In this document: piece by piece, positions 17,581-26,162 of the stretch
How positions within the stretch are numbered: position 1 is the first letter of the stretch
How the letters are laid out: every line of letters starts with the position of its first letter
Assembly (NCBI GenBank): GCA_030263475.1
Contig: SZPC01000010.1
Location: forward strand, 8,423 to 72,422
From: OLB4 sp002050165
GTDB taxonomy: Bacteria; Bacteroidota; Ignavibacteria; Tepidaquicellales; Tepidaquicellaceae
DNA length: 64,000 bases
Direction: 5' to 3'
The notes under the pieces: model-generated
The model's database searches: none
What the model was told of the DNA's origin: nothing
Seen by the model: the letters and a program-made list of their open reading frames with translations, nothing else
Position numbers and translations under genes: made by a program

Positions 17581-18864
17581 ATGTCCAACATCTATAAAGA
17601 GCCTGCACCTTACCATAAAGGCGAAGCGAATCCTTTTGAGTCAATGTTAATAAGGTTCGATCAGGCGGCACAAATTTACAACTTAGACAAAGGTCTATAC
17701 AATTATTTAAAGCACCCAGTAAAGCAGGTAATCGTTTCTATTCCGGTCCAGATGGATAACGGCAACCTTGAAGTGTTTGAAGGCTACCGAGTAATACACG
17801 ATAATATTTTGGGACCATCAAAAGGCGGAATCCGGTACGCTCCCGATGTTGACATTGAAGAAGTGAAAGCATTGGCATCGTGGATGACGTGGAAATGCGC
17901 TATTGCGAATCTTCCGTTTGGTGGTGCAAAAGGCGGTATAAAGTGCGACCCAAAAAAATTATCAGTTGGAGAACTTGAGAAACTCACCAGGAGATATACA
18001 GCCAATATGCTTGAAATATTCGGGCCTGATATTGACATTCCCGCACCGGATATGAATACCGATGAACAGGTTATGGCATGGATAATGGATACATATAGTA
18101 TGCACAAAAGGAAAACCGTAACCGGTGTTGTTACAGGGAAACCCGTTATAATCGGGGGCTCACGGGGACGAAGGGAAGCAACCGGTAGAGGCGTGATGAT
18201 TGCAACTCTAGCCGCTTGTGGAAAAATTAATATCGAACCTGCCGGAATGGAAGTTGCTGTTCAGGGATTCGGAAATGTCGGATCTGTCAGCGCGAAATTA
18301 CTTTTTGAAAAAGGCGCAAAAATCGTTGCTATCAGCGATGTAACCGGCGGATTCTATAATAAAGACGGAATTGATATCCCCGCTGCAATTGAATTCGTTA
18401 AAGCACATAAAACTCTTGAAGGATCTGACTTCGGAACTCCAATTACAAATGAAGAGTTGTTAGAAATCGATTGCAAAGTTCTTATACCCGCTGCAAAAGA
18501 AGATCAGATCAATGCCGATAACGCTTCCAGAATTAAAGCAACTCTGATAGTCGAAGGTGCAAATGGTCCGACCAAAGCTGAAGCTGATGAAATTCTAAGG
18601 TCACGTGAGATTATGGTTATTCCTGATATACTCGCTAATTCAGGCGGTGTAATTGTTTCATATTTCGAGTGGGTTCAGGACAGGCTTGGATATTTCTGGG
18701 AAGAGGAAGACGTGAATGGCAGATTAAACCGCATGATGACTGAGGCATTTGATGCGGTCTATTTTACTGCTTTAAAATATAATTCAACCCTCCGTCTTGC
18801 CGCTTATATATATGCAATTGATAAAGTTTCACAGGTGTTAAAACTTCGTGGTATTTACGGATAA
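17581..18864 (+). CDS. gdhA: Glutamate dehydrogenase (Glu/Leu/Phe/Val dehydrogenase family)
   Basis: Interconverts glutamate with 2-oxoglutarate and ammonia, using NAD(P). 427 residues, the usual size for hexameric GDH of the short type. Substrate pocket: GGIRYAPDVDIEEVKALASWMTWK-type region with the conserved Lys in MTWKCAI, and the catalytic lysine in LPFGGAKGGI near 120; PAPDMNTDEQVMAW carries the catalytic Asp. The Rossmann motif is VAVQGFGNVGSVSAKLL near 228. Coenzyme preference is not decided. It stands with a 210-base upstream region with no gene, so it probably has its own promoter; the next gene begins 12 bases after it. Confidence 0.95.
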   Translation: MSNIYKEPAPYHKGEANPFESMLIRFDQAAQIYNLDKGLYNYLKHPVKQVIVSIPVQMDNGNLEVFEGYRVIHDNILGPSKGGIRYAPDVDIEEVKALASWMTWKCAIANLPFGGAKGGIKCDPKKLSVGELEKLTRRYTANMLEIFGPDIDIPAPDMNTDEQVMAWIMDTYSMHKRKTVTGVVTGKPVIIGGSRGRREATGRGVMIATLAACGKINIEPAGMEVAVQGFGNVGSVSAKLLFEKGAKIVAISDVTGGFYNKDGIDIPAAIEFVKAHKTLEGSDFGTPITNEELLEIDCKVLIPAAKEDQINADNASRIKATLIVEGANGPTKAEADEILRSREIMVIPDILANSGGVIVSYFEWVQDRLGYFWEEEDVNGRLNRMMTEAFDAVYFTALKYNSTLRLAAYIYAIDKVSQVLKLRGIYG

Positions 18865-18876
18865 ACAAATTATACA

Positions 18877-19497
18877 TTGCTGTATCGGATATTAATAGCC
18901 TCATTATCGTTCGTTTTTCTTAAACCGGTTACCGCATATTTACAGAATTTGCCTGCGACGAATCTCGAGATAATCAATAAAAGCCTCGGTGAGGTATTCG
19001 ATAAATGGCAGGATTTGATAAACCTGAAAGGTAAAGAGAAAACGTACCTGATAAAGGTAAACGGAACCGACGACGATGCAGAATTTTTTCTTTCTGCATT
19101 AAAACAAAGGTTCAGGGATTATAACTTTGTTTATCAAATCAGCAATGATTCTATTGCCGTGTTTGAATTTACATTTGTGGATATTAGTCTAAACTATACA
19201 CAGATTAATCAATCGAACATTTTGGGAAACAAATTAGTATTGAGACAAATTGCTGTTGAAACTAAACTAAGTTACATTGAACCTGATTTCAATGGTGTCG
19301 AAACATTCCATTTTAATTCGGAACAACAGGACGAATTTCCGTTAAAAGATTACGATTACATCGAAGATACTTCACTTTCATTTGCGCATGCAGAATTACC
19401 ACAAGAGAGTTTTATTGATCGTATTATTTTCCCTGCCTTGCTTGTAACAATTTCAGCAGCGACGGTAATTTTATTTTTCATTATCAGAACTAAATGA
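18877..19497 (+). CDS. Unknown membrane-anchored protein
   Basis: I do not recognise this 206-residue protein. It starts at TTG with a hydrophobic signal-like segment (about 3-20), has a mixed alpha/beta middle of about 150 residues (DDDAEFFLSALKQRFRDYNFVYQI, ISNDSIAVFEFTFVDISLNY as two readable blocks), and ends with one strong transmembrane helix at about 180-202 (IFPALLVTISAATVILFFII) and a short basic tail. The functional part would therefore lie in the periplasm, anchored by its C-terminus. Its stop overlaps the bamD start by 4 bases, which suggests a role connected with the envelope. Confidence 0.75.
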   Translation: MLYRILIASLSFVFLKPVTAYLQNLPATNLEIINKSLGEVFDKWQDLINLKGKEKTYLIKVNGTDDDAEFFLSALKQRFRDYNFVYQISNDSIAVFEFTFVDISLNYTQINQSNILGNKLVLRQIAVETKLSYIEPDFNGVETFHFNSEQQDEFPLKDYDYIEDTSLSFAHAELPQESFIDRIIFPALLVTISAATVILFFIIRTK

Positions 19498-20288
19498 CAA
19501 CAATTAAATATTTCGGACAAAAAAAGTTAATTTTCAAATCGGTTATTATAACTTTTCTTATTGTTACAATAACCGGGATTTTTTCAGCGTGTACATCGGC
19601 AAACGACCCTAATATAAATTCCGACGACCCGGAGACGGCTTTCAGCGTTGCAATGAAATCGTTTAACTCCAAAGATTATCTTCAGGCAATTACGGATTTT
19701 TCTTACATAAAGGTTAGATTTTCCGGTTCGGCGATAGTGGATGAAGCGCAGTACTATCTCGCAATGAGCCATTTTAAACGGGATGAGTTTATCCTTGCTG
19801 CATTTGAATTTGAAACATTAATAAAAAGCTACCCGACGAGCGAACTTGTAAATCAGGCGAGATTTAATATGGCATTATCATATTTTAATTTATCACCCGA
19901 ATACTACCTCGACCAGACTTATACTCAGATAGCAATAGATGAATTTCAAAATTATATCGAACTATATTCGGATGACCCGAAGGTTGCGGAAGCCAAAGAT
20001 AAAATTAACCAACTCAGAAATAAAATCGCTCTAAAGTATTTCAAAAATGCCGAACTATACATTTCGCTAAACGAACAAAATGCAGCGTTGATTTATTATG
20101 ACTACGTTCTGAAAGATTATTTCGATTCCCAGTATGCGGATGATGCCCTGCTTGGAAAAATTACCGTACTTGTCAACAAAAAGAAATACGACCTTGCAAG
20201 AGAAGAAATAAAAAGATTTGAGGAATTATTCTCTTCAAGTTCGCTTTTGGGTTCGGTTCATTCATTGAAAAATAAAATCCCTCTTTAA
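19494..20288 (+). CDS. bamD: BamD-type outer membrane assembly lipoprotein
   Basis: BamD is the essential lipoprotein partner of BamA that helps insert beta-barrels in the outer membrane. This 264-residue protein has a signal peptide with lipobox FSAC near residue 33 and then five TPR-like repeats: SFNSKDYLQAITDFSYIKVRF, DEAQYYLAMSHFKRDEFILAA, LVNQARFNMALSYFNLSPEYYLDQTYTQIAIDEF (in part), then two more to the end. The phrase LDQTYTQIAIDEFQNYIELY is the recognisable YfiO/BamD core. Start overlaps the preceding gene; the thioesterase gene follows after 3 bases. An Omp85 protein lies 6 kb downstream. Confidence 0.9.
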   Translation: MTTIKYFGQKKLIFKSVIITFLIVTITGIFSACTSANDPNINSDDPETAFSVAMKSFNSKDYLQAITDFSYIKVRFSGSAIVDEAQYYLAMSHFKRDEFILAAFEFETLIKSYPTSELVNQARFNMALSYFNLSPEYYLDQTYTQIAIDEFQNYIELYSDDPKVAEAKDKINQLRNKIALKYFKNAELYISLNEQNAALIYYDYVLKDYFDSQYADDALLGKITVLVNKKKYDLAREEIKRFEELFSSSSLLGSVHSLKNKIPL

Positions 20289-20291
20289 ATA

Positions 20292-20786
20292 ATGACAGAT
20301 AAAATTATAAAAACCGTTAAAGATTCGCAGATTGAAATGACTGAATATGTCATGCCTAACGACACAAATATTTTAGGAAATCTAGCCGGCGGGAGGTTAA
20401 TGTTTTGGATAGATATTGCCTGCGCTCTTGCCGCATCAAAACATTGTATGACTGTTGCGGTCACTGCTCAGGTTGACAACCTCGTGTTCCATTACCCGAT
20501 CAAACTTGGAGAGATTGTAAAACTCAAAGCCTCTGTAAATCGCGCCTTCAATACTTCAATGGAAGTTGGCGTTCGGGTTGAAGTTGAAGATTTCCGGACA
20601 GGAGTGGTTAAACATTCAAACAGCGCTTATTTAACATTTGTCAGCATAGACATGGAGACCGGACAAAAGGTAAAAGTTCCGCAAATAAAACCTGAAACAG
20701 AAGAGGAAATAAGGCGATACGAACAAGCATTGAAGCGGCGGGAACAACGTTTATCCGGTAAGCACGGAATTGTCTCCAAGCCTTGA
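20292..20786 (+). CDS. Acyl-CoA thioesterase, hot-dog fold
   Basis: A 164-residue hot-dog protein of the YciA/ACOT cytosolic type, which hydrolyses acyl-CoA to free acid and CoA. The family signature is present: MPNDTNILGNLAGGRLMFWID near 20-40, where the conserved Asn/Asp and Gly-Gly line the active site, then VDNLVFHYPIKLGEIVKLKASV and SMEVGVRVEVEDFRTG. The C-terminal 25 residues are charged and repetitive (EEIRRYEQALKRREQR). It lies between bamD and ccmA and its link to either is unclear; probably it only shares a transcript. Confidence 0.92.
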   Translation: MTDKIIKTVKDSQIEMTEYVMPNDTNILGNLAGGRLMFWIDIACALAASKHCMTVAVTAQVDNLVFHYPIKLGEIVKLKASVNRAFNTSMEVGVRVEVEDFRTGVVKHSNSAYLTFVSIDMETGQKVKVPQIKPETEEEIRRYEQALKRREQRLSGKHGIVSKP

Positions 20787-20796
20787 CATCCTTGAA

Positions 20797-21420
20797 ATGG
20801 ATGAAGTTACTATAAAAGTAGAAAATCTTTCGCACTCTTTTAACAACGGAGTTGTATTTAAAAATGTCAGTTTCTCCGTCGATAAAAATTCACCTCTCGC
20901 GATTACCGGACCGAACGGATCAGGTAAATCAACACTCCTGAAAATCATTACAGGATTAATACGACCCCTGAACGGAAATGTAACTTTCACATTGAAAGGA
21001 AAAACCCTCAACGAGTCAGACAAAAAAAATATGATTGGACTTTTCGCACCGTATGTAAATCTTTATGATGAACTCAGCGGGCTGGAAAATATCAGCTATT
21101 TTCATAAGCTCCGGACGAAGGAACGGTCTGATCTGCAGGCTCTTATGAGAAAAGTCGGTCTTGAAAATTCAGCGGAAAAACCTTTTAAAAGTTATTCTTC
21201 CGGAATGAAACAGAGGCTGAGACTTGCATTTGCTTTATCCGTTAATCCGCTCTTTCTGATTATGGATGAACCTACTACTAACCTTGACGAAGAAGGTTAT
21301 GAAGTCGTGTCATCTGTTATCGGGGAACAACTTTCAAAAGGAATATTAATAATTGCTTCCAATTTAAAATCCGACCTCAGACACTGTGTTCAAACAATTA
21401 ACATAGGGGATTTCAAATGA
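20797..21420 (+). CDS. ccmA: Heme exporter ATP-binding protein CcmA
   Basis: ATPase of the CcmAB(CD) complex of System I cytochrome c maturation, which drives release of holo-CcmE. Walker A is GPNGSGKSTLLK near 35-46, the ABC signature is YSSGMKQRLRLAFAL near 130, and Walker B is FLIMDEPTTNLDEEG. I choose the ATG at 20797 (MDEVTIKVENLSHSF) over a TTG at 20770 because the earlier start overlaps the thioesterase gene and adds nothing conserved; this gives 207 residues, normal for CcmA. The stop overlaps the ccmB start (ATGA), typical for the pair. Confidence 0.92.
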   Translation: MDEVTIKVENLSHSFNNGVVFKNVSFSVDKNSPLAITGPNGSGKSTLLKIITGLIRPLNGNVTFTLKGKTLNESDKKNMIGLFAPYVNLYDELSGLENISYFHKLRTKERSDLQALMRKVGLENSAEKPFKSYSSGMKQRLRLAFALSVNPLFLIMDEPTTNLDEEGYEVVSSVIGEQLSKGILIIASNLKSDLRHCVQTINIGDFK

Positions 21421-22082
21421 TGTTTAAAAGTGCTTTGCTAATATTCCGAAATGAAATCAAATGCGAGCTAAGAACACGCTATGCAGCTAATTCTCTCGTT
21501 ATGTTCATTCTGGTTACAGTTTCAATTATTAGATTTGCAATCGGTGAAGAAAAAACAGAAAATGAAATTATAAATGGGTTGTTATGGGTAAGTGTTTTTT
21601 TCTCCAATGCTGCAGGAATTACCCGGACTTTTGTAAAGGAAGAAGAGAAGGAGACCTCGCTTGCTTTGAAATTATCCACGTTACCGCACCCGGTTTTTCT
21701 CGGTAAACTTTTTTACAATTTCGTTTTATCATTTGTCGTTAACGTTTTTATTGTTGTATTGTTTATTGCGGTGAACGATCTTAGAATTGAGAATCATTAC
21801 GGTTTCTGGATTGTCGTGTTATTGGGCAATTTTGGATTAGTTGCATCGTCAACCATAATTTCAGCGATTATATCTAAAGCAGATTCCAGGTCATCGCTCT
21901 ATCCTGTGCTTGCTTTTCCTGTTCTCATCCCACTACTGATATCAATAATATTTGCAACCAACCTCGCTTGTAACGGCGCTACTTTTCAGGAACTCATCCC
22001 AGAAGTTCAAATACTTATTTCCTATGCCGTGGTAGTTACAACTGCTTCGTTTATGTTGTTCGGTTTTGTTTGGAACGATTGA
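21417..22082 (+). CDS. ccmB: Heme exporter membrane protein CcmB
   Basis: Membrane subunit paired with CcmA, 221 residues, six hydrophobic helices. The N-terminal FRNEIKCELRTRYAANSL before the first helix and the cytoplasmic RTFVKEEEKETSLALKLS segment near 75-92 are typical of CcmB. The C-terminal helices end at SFMLFGFVWND. It overlaps ccmA by 4 bases. After it come 148 bases without a gene and then a lipoprotein gene before ccmC, an interruption of the usual ABC order. Confidence 0.92.
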   Translation: MMFKSALLIFRNEIKCELRTRYAANSLVMFILVTVSIIRFAIGEEKTENEIINGLLWVSVFFSNAAGITRTFVKEEEKETSLALKLSTLPHPVFLGKLFYNFVLSFVVNVFIVVLFIAVNDLRIENHYGFWIVVLLGNFGLVASSTIISAIISKADSRSSLYPVLAFPVLIPLLISIIFATNLACNGATFQELIPEVQILISYAVVVTTASFMLFGFVWND

Positions 22083-22230
22083 AAAAATATGCAGCCAGAT
22101 TTACGCGTATAACTAACCAAAAAACCCGAATGGGCAGATATTTAACCTGAATTCAATAATACCGGTTTTGTGAATTTAAAATTCATTTTACTATATATAG
22201 ATTGAAATTCTCTATTAATTAATTTACCCA

Positions 22231-22644
22231 ATGAAGTTTTTAGTCCCTGTCGTTTTTCTTTCTGTTTTGATTTCAGGATGCGATAAATTTGAAGACCCCA
22301 AACCTGTAAATCAAATGCAGGTTACGGACAATTTTCACTCTAATCCCGATGAAGAAGACAGGTCACCTCAACTAAAAGATGCAGCTGATAAATCATACGA
22401 AGCGTACAAGGACGATAAATCAGAGTCAAATAAACAGGCGGCTATAAAGTCGAATCTCGAAGCTGGTATTTATTTCATGTATGACGCGCCCCTACCACCA
22501 CGTGAAAAGTACAGACCTGCGTTAAACTTTTTCCGCAGAGTGCTGCTTTTAGACCCTCAAAATCACGATGCCACGATTAACAAAGATAAAATCGAAGAGA
22601 TCTATAAAATGATGGGTAAGGAAATTCCTGAATCGGAATTATGA
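22231..22644 (+). CDS. Small lipoprotein between ccmB and ccmC
   Basis: A 137-residue predicted lipoprotein: signal peptide of 17 residues, lipobox LISGCD. The remainder is helical and highly charged; PREKYRPALNFFRRVLLLDPQNHDATINKDKIEEIYKM near the C-terminus (quoted here only as RPALNFFRRVLLLDPQNHDA) reads like one TPR unit. Its stop overlaps the ccmC start by 4 bases, so it belongs to the cytochrome c maturation transcript. A TPR-like periplasmic protein here could take a scaffold role like CcmI or NrfG, but that is only an inference from position. No family recognised. Confidence 0.75.
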   Translation: MKFLVPVVFLSVLISGCDKFEDPKPVNQMQVTDNFHSNPDEEDRSPQLKDAADKSYEAYKDDKSESNKQAAIKSNLEAGIYFMYDAPLPPREKYRPALNFFRRVLLLDPQNHDATINKDKIEEIYKMMGKEIPESEL

Positions 22645-23291
22645 GGCTTGCTTTCCAAATATTGGTTTTCGTTCTGATAAGTTCTGTGCTGGTAGCTGGG
22701 TTTTCTGTTCCCATACCTTTCATACCTGCTCTTGGCGAAAAAGCACGTATACTTTATTTTCATGTACCAACTGCATGGGTTTCGGTCGTTGCATTTTTCA
22801 TGTCAATGTTATATTCGATAAAATATCTACGTTCCGGTGATCCGGTTACTGATTTAAAATCCTTTTCTGCAAATAGTCTCGGTTTCCTTTTTTGCCTGCT
22901 TGCAACCCTTACCGGCGCATTATGGGCAAAATTTAGCTGGGGTGCTTTCTGGAACTGGGATCCGAGACAAACTTCTATTTTCATTTTGTTGTTAATATAT
23001 GGTGCGTATTTCTCGCTCAGGTCGGCAATTAATGACGAAAGGAAAAAAGCAAGGTTATCATCAGTTTATTCAATTATTGCATTTGTTACTGTGCCATTCT
23101 TCGTTTTCGTTGTACCGAGAATCGTTGAAACCCTTCATCCCGATCCGATTGTTAATACCGAAGGGAAACTTAAAATGGATTCAGTTATGTTTGTAATTTT
23201 TATCGTATCTCTTCTGAGCTTTACCTTGCTCTATTTCTGGATGTTTGACTTAAAACTGAGGTTAGAGAAATTAAAATTAAAAGAAAAATAA
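22641..23291 (+). CDS. ccmC: Cytochrome c maturation protein CcmC
   Basis: Heme-handling membrane protein that loads heme on CcmE. 216 residues with six helices. The defining WWD tryptophan-rich motif is WGAFWNWDPRQTS at about 100-112, and the two flanking periplasmic histidines are in YFHVPTAWVS near 42 and in ETLHPDPI near 163. The start ATG overlaps the preceding lipoprotein stop. It is followed after 4 bases by the small ccmD gene and then ccmE, the classical order. Confidence 0.95.
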   Translation: MRLAFQILVFVLISSVLVAGFSVPIPFIPALGEKARILYFHVPTAWVSVVAFFMSMLYSIKYLRSGDPVTDLKSFSANSLGFLFCLLATLTGALWAKFSWGAFWNWDPRQTSIFILLLIYGAYFSLRSAINDERKKARLSSVYSIIAFVTVPFFVFVVPRIVETLHPDPIVNTEGKLKMDSVMFVIFIVSLLSFTLLYFWMFDLKLRLEKLKLKEK

Positions 23292-23295
23292 AAAC

Positions 23296-23454
23296 ATGAA
23301 GGAATCCCTTTATGAGTTTTTGGAAATTAATGAACTGTACGTCGTTCTCTTTATTACTTTTATAATCTGGGTTGGATTGTTTGTATATCTTTTTATCCTG
23401 GATAGAAAAATATCAAAACTTGAAAATTCAAAAACTGTTATTAAAAATGAATAA
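23296..23454 (+). CDS. ccmD: CcmD-like small membrane protein
   Basis: A 52-residue gene. It starts MKESLYEFLEINELY, has one transmembrane helix (VVLFITFIIWVGLFVYLFIL) at about 16-35, and then a basic cytoplasmic end, DRKISKLENSK. This is the layout of CcmD, which stabilises CcmABC and helps release heme-loaded CcmE: a short acidic periplasmic start, one helix and a charged tail. It begins 4 bases after ccmC and its stop lies inside the ccmE start (8 bases of overlap), exactly where ccmD belongs. Sequence conservation in CcmD is weak, so the call rests on topology and place. Confidence 0.8.
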   Translation: MKESLYEFLEINELYVVLFITFIIWVGLFVYLFILDRKISKLENSKTVIKNE

Positions 23455-23836
23455 ATCTCTTATTGGCGCTATAATAATTATAGTATTCCTCGCTATCGGA
23501 TTTTTTTCGTTTATGGATAGTAAAATTGAATATGTAAATTTTGCTGACGCGCGGGATATTCACAAAAAGGTTGAAGTAAAAGGTCAATGGGTAAAAGATA
23601 AAGAGTCAAATTTCGATTCCGGTACCAATACCTTTACCTTTTGGATGAAAGATGACTACAATAACGAAATGAAGGTAATTTTAGACGGCGGTAAACCTAA
23701 TAACTTTGAAGTTGCAGACGCTATCGTTGTTAAAGGAAAAGTGAAAGACGGAACCTTTATGGCATCGGAAGTGCTTACCAAGTGCCCCTCAAAATATGAA
23801 GCAACCGGAGAAGAAATTAAAAATTCTGGTTACTAA
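23447..23836 (+). CDS. ccmE: Cytochrome c maturation heme chaperone CcmE, Cys-type
   Basis: CcmE carries heme covalently from CcmC to CcmF in the periplasm. I start at the ATG at 23447 (MNKSLIGAIIIIVFL), not at an upstream in-frame codon at 23372 that would lie inside ccmD; this gives 129 residues with one N-terminal helix (5-22) and an OB-fold domain. The usual heme ligand motif HxxxY near the end is replaced by CPSKY: Cys113 and Tyr117. The codon at 23783-23785 is TGC. Cys-type CcmE is known from archaea and Desulfovibrio, so this is a variant and not damage. ccmF follows after 3 bases. Confidence 0.92.
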   Translation: MNKSLIGAIIIIVFLAIGFFSFMDSKIEYVNFADARDIHKKVEVKGQWVKDKESNFDSGTNTFTFWMKDDYNNEMKVILDGGKPNNFEVADAIVVKGKVKDGTFMASEVLTKCPSKYEATGEEIKNSGY

Positions 23837-23839
23837 AAA

Positions 23840-26107
23840 ATGGTAGGCAAAATTCTAATCTATTTATCATTTGCATTTTCGATTCTGGGTGTAGTATCAT
23901 TCTTTCTTGTTCATACCGGAAAAGAAAAATATCTGAAACCAGCAAGAGTCTTTTATCTCCTAACCGCAACATTTGTTATTACCACCTCCGCTTTACTGAT
24001 GTATATGATTTTAACTCACCAGTTCCAGTATTCATATGTCTGGCAACAAAGCAACAGAGAACTTGGACTGGCATTGCTGATATCAACATTCTACGCCGGA
24101 CAGGAAGGCAGCTTCATGCTCTGGACTTTAATGACTGCAATAATCGGCATATTCCTTTTGAGATATGTATCAAAAGGTGACCGCCTTGAACCAGAAGTAA
24201 TGTCTGTTTATAGCCTTGTGCTTGGCTTCCTCACTTTTATTTTAATTTTAAAATCACCGTTCAACTACGTTTGGGATACATACGCAGGCGATGTAGCTCC
24301 TGGATTCATACCTGCCGACGGCAGAGGACTGAACCCGCTTCTTCAGAATTTCTGGATGTCAATTCATCCACCGACTTTATTTGTTGGATTTTCGGCTATG
24401 GCAGTTCCGTTTTGTTTTGCAATCGGAACTCTGATTAAAAACAAATACGACGAGTGGATTAGCTATTCATTGCCATGGTTATTATTCGCAGGTGGAGTAC
24501 TGGTGCTCGGAATAATGCTTGGTGGTTACTGGGCGTATGGCGTTCTCGGGTGGGGCGGTTACTGGGCATGGGATCCGGTTGAAAACTCATCGCTGATTCC
24601 GTGGATAATTATTGTTGCTGCTATTCATACAATGATCGCCCAAAAAAGAACCGGTGGATATAAGAAAACAAATTTGATTTTATGTATTCTCTCGTACCTG
24701 CTTGTTTTGTATTCTACCTTCCTGACCAGAAGCGGCGTACTTGGTGATTCATCAGTTCATTCATTCGTAGATCCGGGAAAAGAAGTATATATCTCTCTTG
24801 TTGTTTTTATGCTGACATTCCTTGCAATCGGTATAGGTGCGGTAATCTACAGGGCTAAGGAACTTAAAACTTTCGATTCAGGATCAAAAAATATTCTGAC
24901 CCGTGAATCCGCGCTCTTCGTTGGTGCTGTTACACTCTGTGCTTCCGCATTGGTAGTCTTTGCCGGTACAAGTTGGCCGATCATCGCTTCCGGATCAATT
25001 GAACAGGATTTTTATAATAAGATGAACCTTCCGATTGCTATACTCATCTCGTTTATAAACGGAATGAGCCTTTTGCTAAAGTGGAAAACGAATGACGAGA
25101 AAACCTTTTTCAAAAGCCTTCTCTTTCCGTTAATCATTACCTGTGTTATCACCTTTGCGCTTGTGATTGTCGGAGTTCAGGATTTTATCTTTGCTTTATT
25201 TGCCTTTGCAGCGATTTTTGCTTTTTTTGTGAATGCGGAAATTGCAATTACAATTTTCAAAAAGAATAAATCCGGAATTGGCGCTTACGTTGCACATATC
25301 GGACTTTCATTATTCTTTCTGGGAATTATTGCTTCCTCCAGATACAGTCAGGATGTAAACCTTACACTAGAACTTAATAAACCTGTTGAAGCTTTCGGTT
25401 ACAGGCTTACTTATTTAGGTGCAACAGAATTTGAAGATCCTAATAATCAAACAGATTCAAAATATCATTTCAATATTCGCGTACAACAAGATGGTAAAGA
25501 ATTGCTGCTGAAACCGGTAATGTATTTCAGTAGCTTTTCCGAAGGCGTAATGAAAAACCCGGATATTGCAAATTTCTTTGCGCGTGATCTTTACCTTTCG
25601 CCCATGGGGCTTGTTGAACCGGAAACTTTCACGAAAGACCAAATTCATGAAATCCCGAAAGGGAAATCAAAGGATATAGGTGCATTGAACGTAGAGTTTA
25701 TAGATTTCAACTTCGGTGGAATTTTACCCGGCGGTGAAGAAGTACGCTCCGGTAACTTTACTGTCGGCGCAAAATTAAAAGTTAGCGATAATAAATTTTC
25801 AGAGGTAATAGAACCTAAGATTGAATATAAAAACGGGGTACCAAGTTATTTCGTTGCAAAGATGTCTGATAAACCTAACCTCAATTTCTACTTCGCAAAA
25901 ATGAACGTTTCCAATACCGGAAACGGAGAGGCTCCAACTGCGTCTATTGCAATTGTTAATACCGATGAAACACCAATGCATATCCCCGAGGAATCGCTCG
26001 TAATCAATGCTTCAATCAAACCGTTCATTAATATTCTTTGGGCGGGTACTGCAATTCTCGTCATCGGATTTTTCATTTCGATATACAGGAGAAGAAAAGA
26101 TTTATAA
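23840..26107 (+). CDS. ccmF: Cytochrome c heme lyase subunit CcmF
   Basis: Takes heme from CcmE and attaches it to apocytochrome c. 755 residues with about 14 helices. The WWD motif is WGGYWAWDPVENSSLIPW at about 238-255. Flanking conserved pieces include AGQEGSFMLW near 88, NPLLQNFWMSIHPPTLFVGF near 168-187 (with a heme-ligand His) and FLTRSGVLGDSSVHSF near 295. The large periplasmic domain of about 190 residues before the last helix is present. No ccmG, ccmH or ccmI follows; the next gene is an Omp85 protein, so the reductant arm of the pathway must be encoded elsewhere or done differently. Confidence 0.96.
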   Translation: MVGKILIYLSFAFSILGVVSFFLVHTGKEKYLKPARVFYLLTATFVITTSALLMYMILTHQFQYSYVWQQSNRELGLALLISTFYAGQEGSFMLWTLMTAIIGIFLLRYVSKGDRLEPEVMSVYSLVLGFLTFILILKSPFNYVWDTYAGDVAPGFIPADGRGLNPLLQNFWMSIHPPTLFVGFSAMAVPFCFAIGTLIKNKYDEWISYSLPWLLFAGGVLVLGIMLGGYWAYGVLGWGGYWAWDPVENSSLIPWIIIVAAIHTMIAQKRTGGYKKTNLILCILSYLLVLYSTFLTRSGVLGDSSVHSFVDPGKEVYISLVVFMLTFLAIGIGAVIYRAKELKTFDSGSKNILTRESALFVGAVTLCASALVVFAGTSWPIIASGSIEQDFYNKMNLPIAILISFINGMSLLLKWKTNDEKTFFKSLLFPLIITCVITFALVIVGVQDFIFALFAFAAIFAFFVNAEIAITIFKKNKSGIGAYVAHIGLSLFFLGIIASSRYSQDVNLTLELNKPVEAFGYRLTYLGATEFEDPNNQTDSKYHFNIRVQQDGKELLLKPVMYFSSFSEGVMKNPDIANFFARDLYLSPMGLVEPETFTKDQIHEIPKGKSKDIGALNVEFIDFNFGGILPGGEEVRSGNFTVGAKLKVSDNKFSEVIEPKIEYKNGVPSYFVAKMSDKPNLNFYFAKMNVSNTGNGEAPTASIAIVNTDETPMHIPEESLVINASIKPFINILWAGTAILVIGFFISIYRRRKDL

Positions 26108-26162
26108 TAATCTTTTTACCACTTAAAAAACTGCCAACTTAACTTCACAGTTAATTGCGAAG

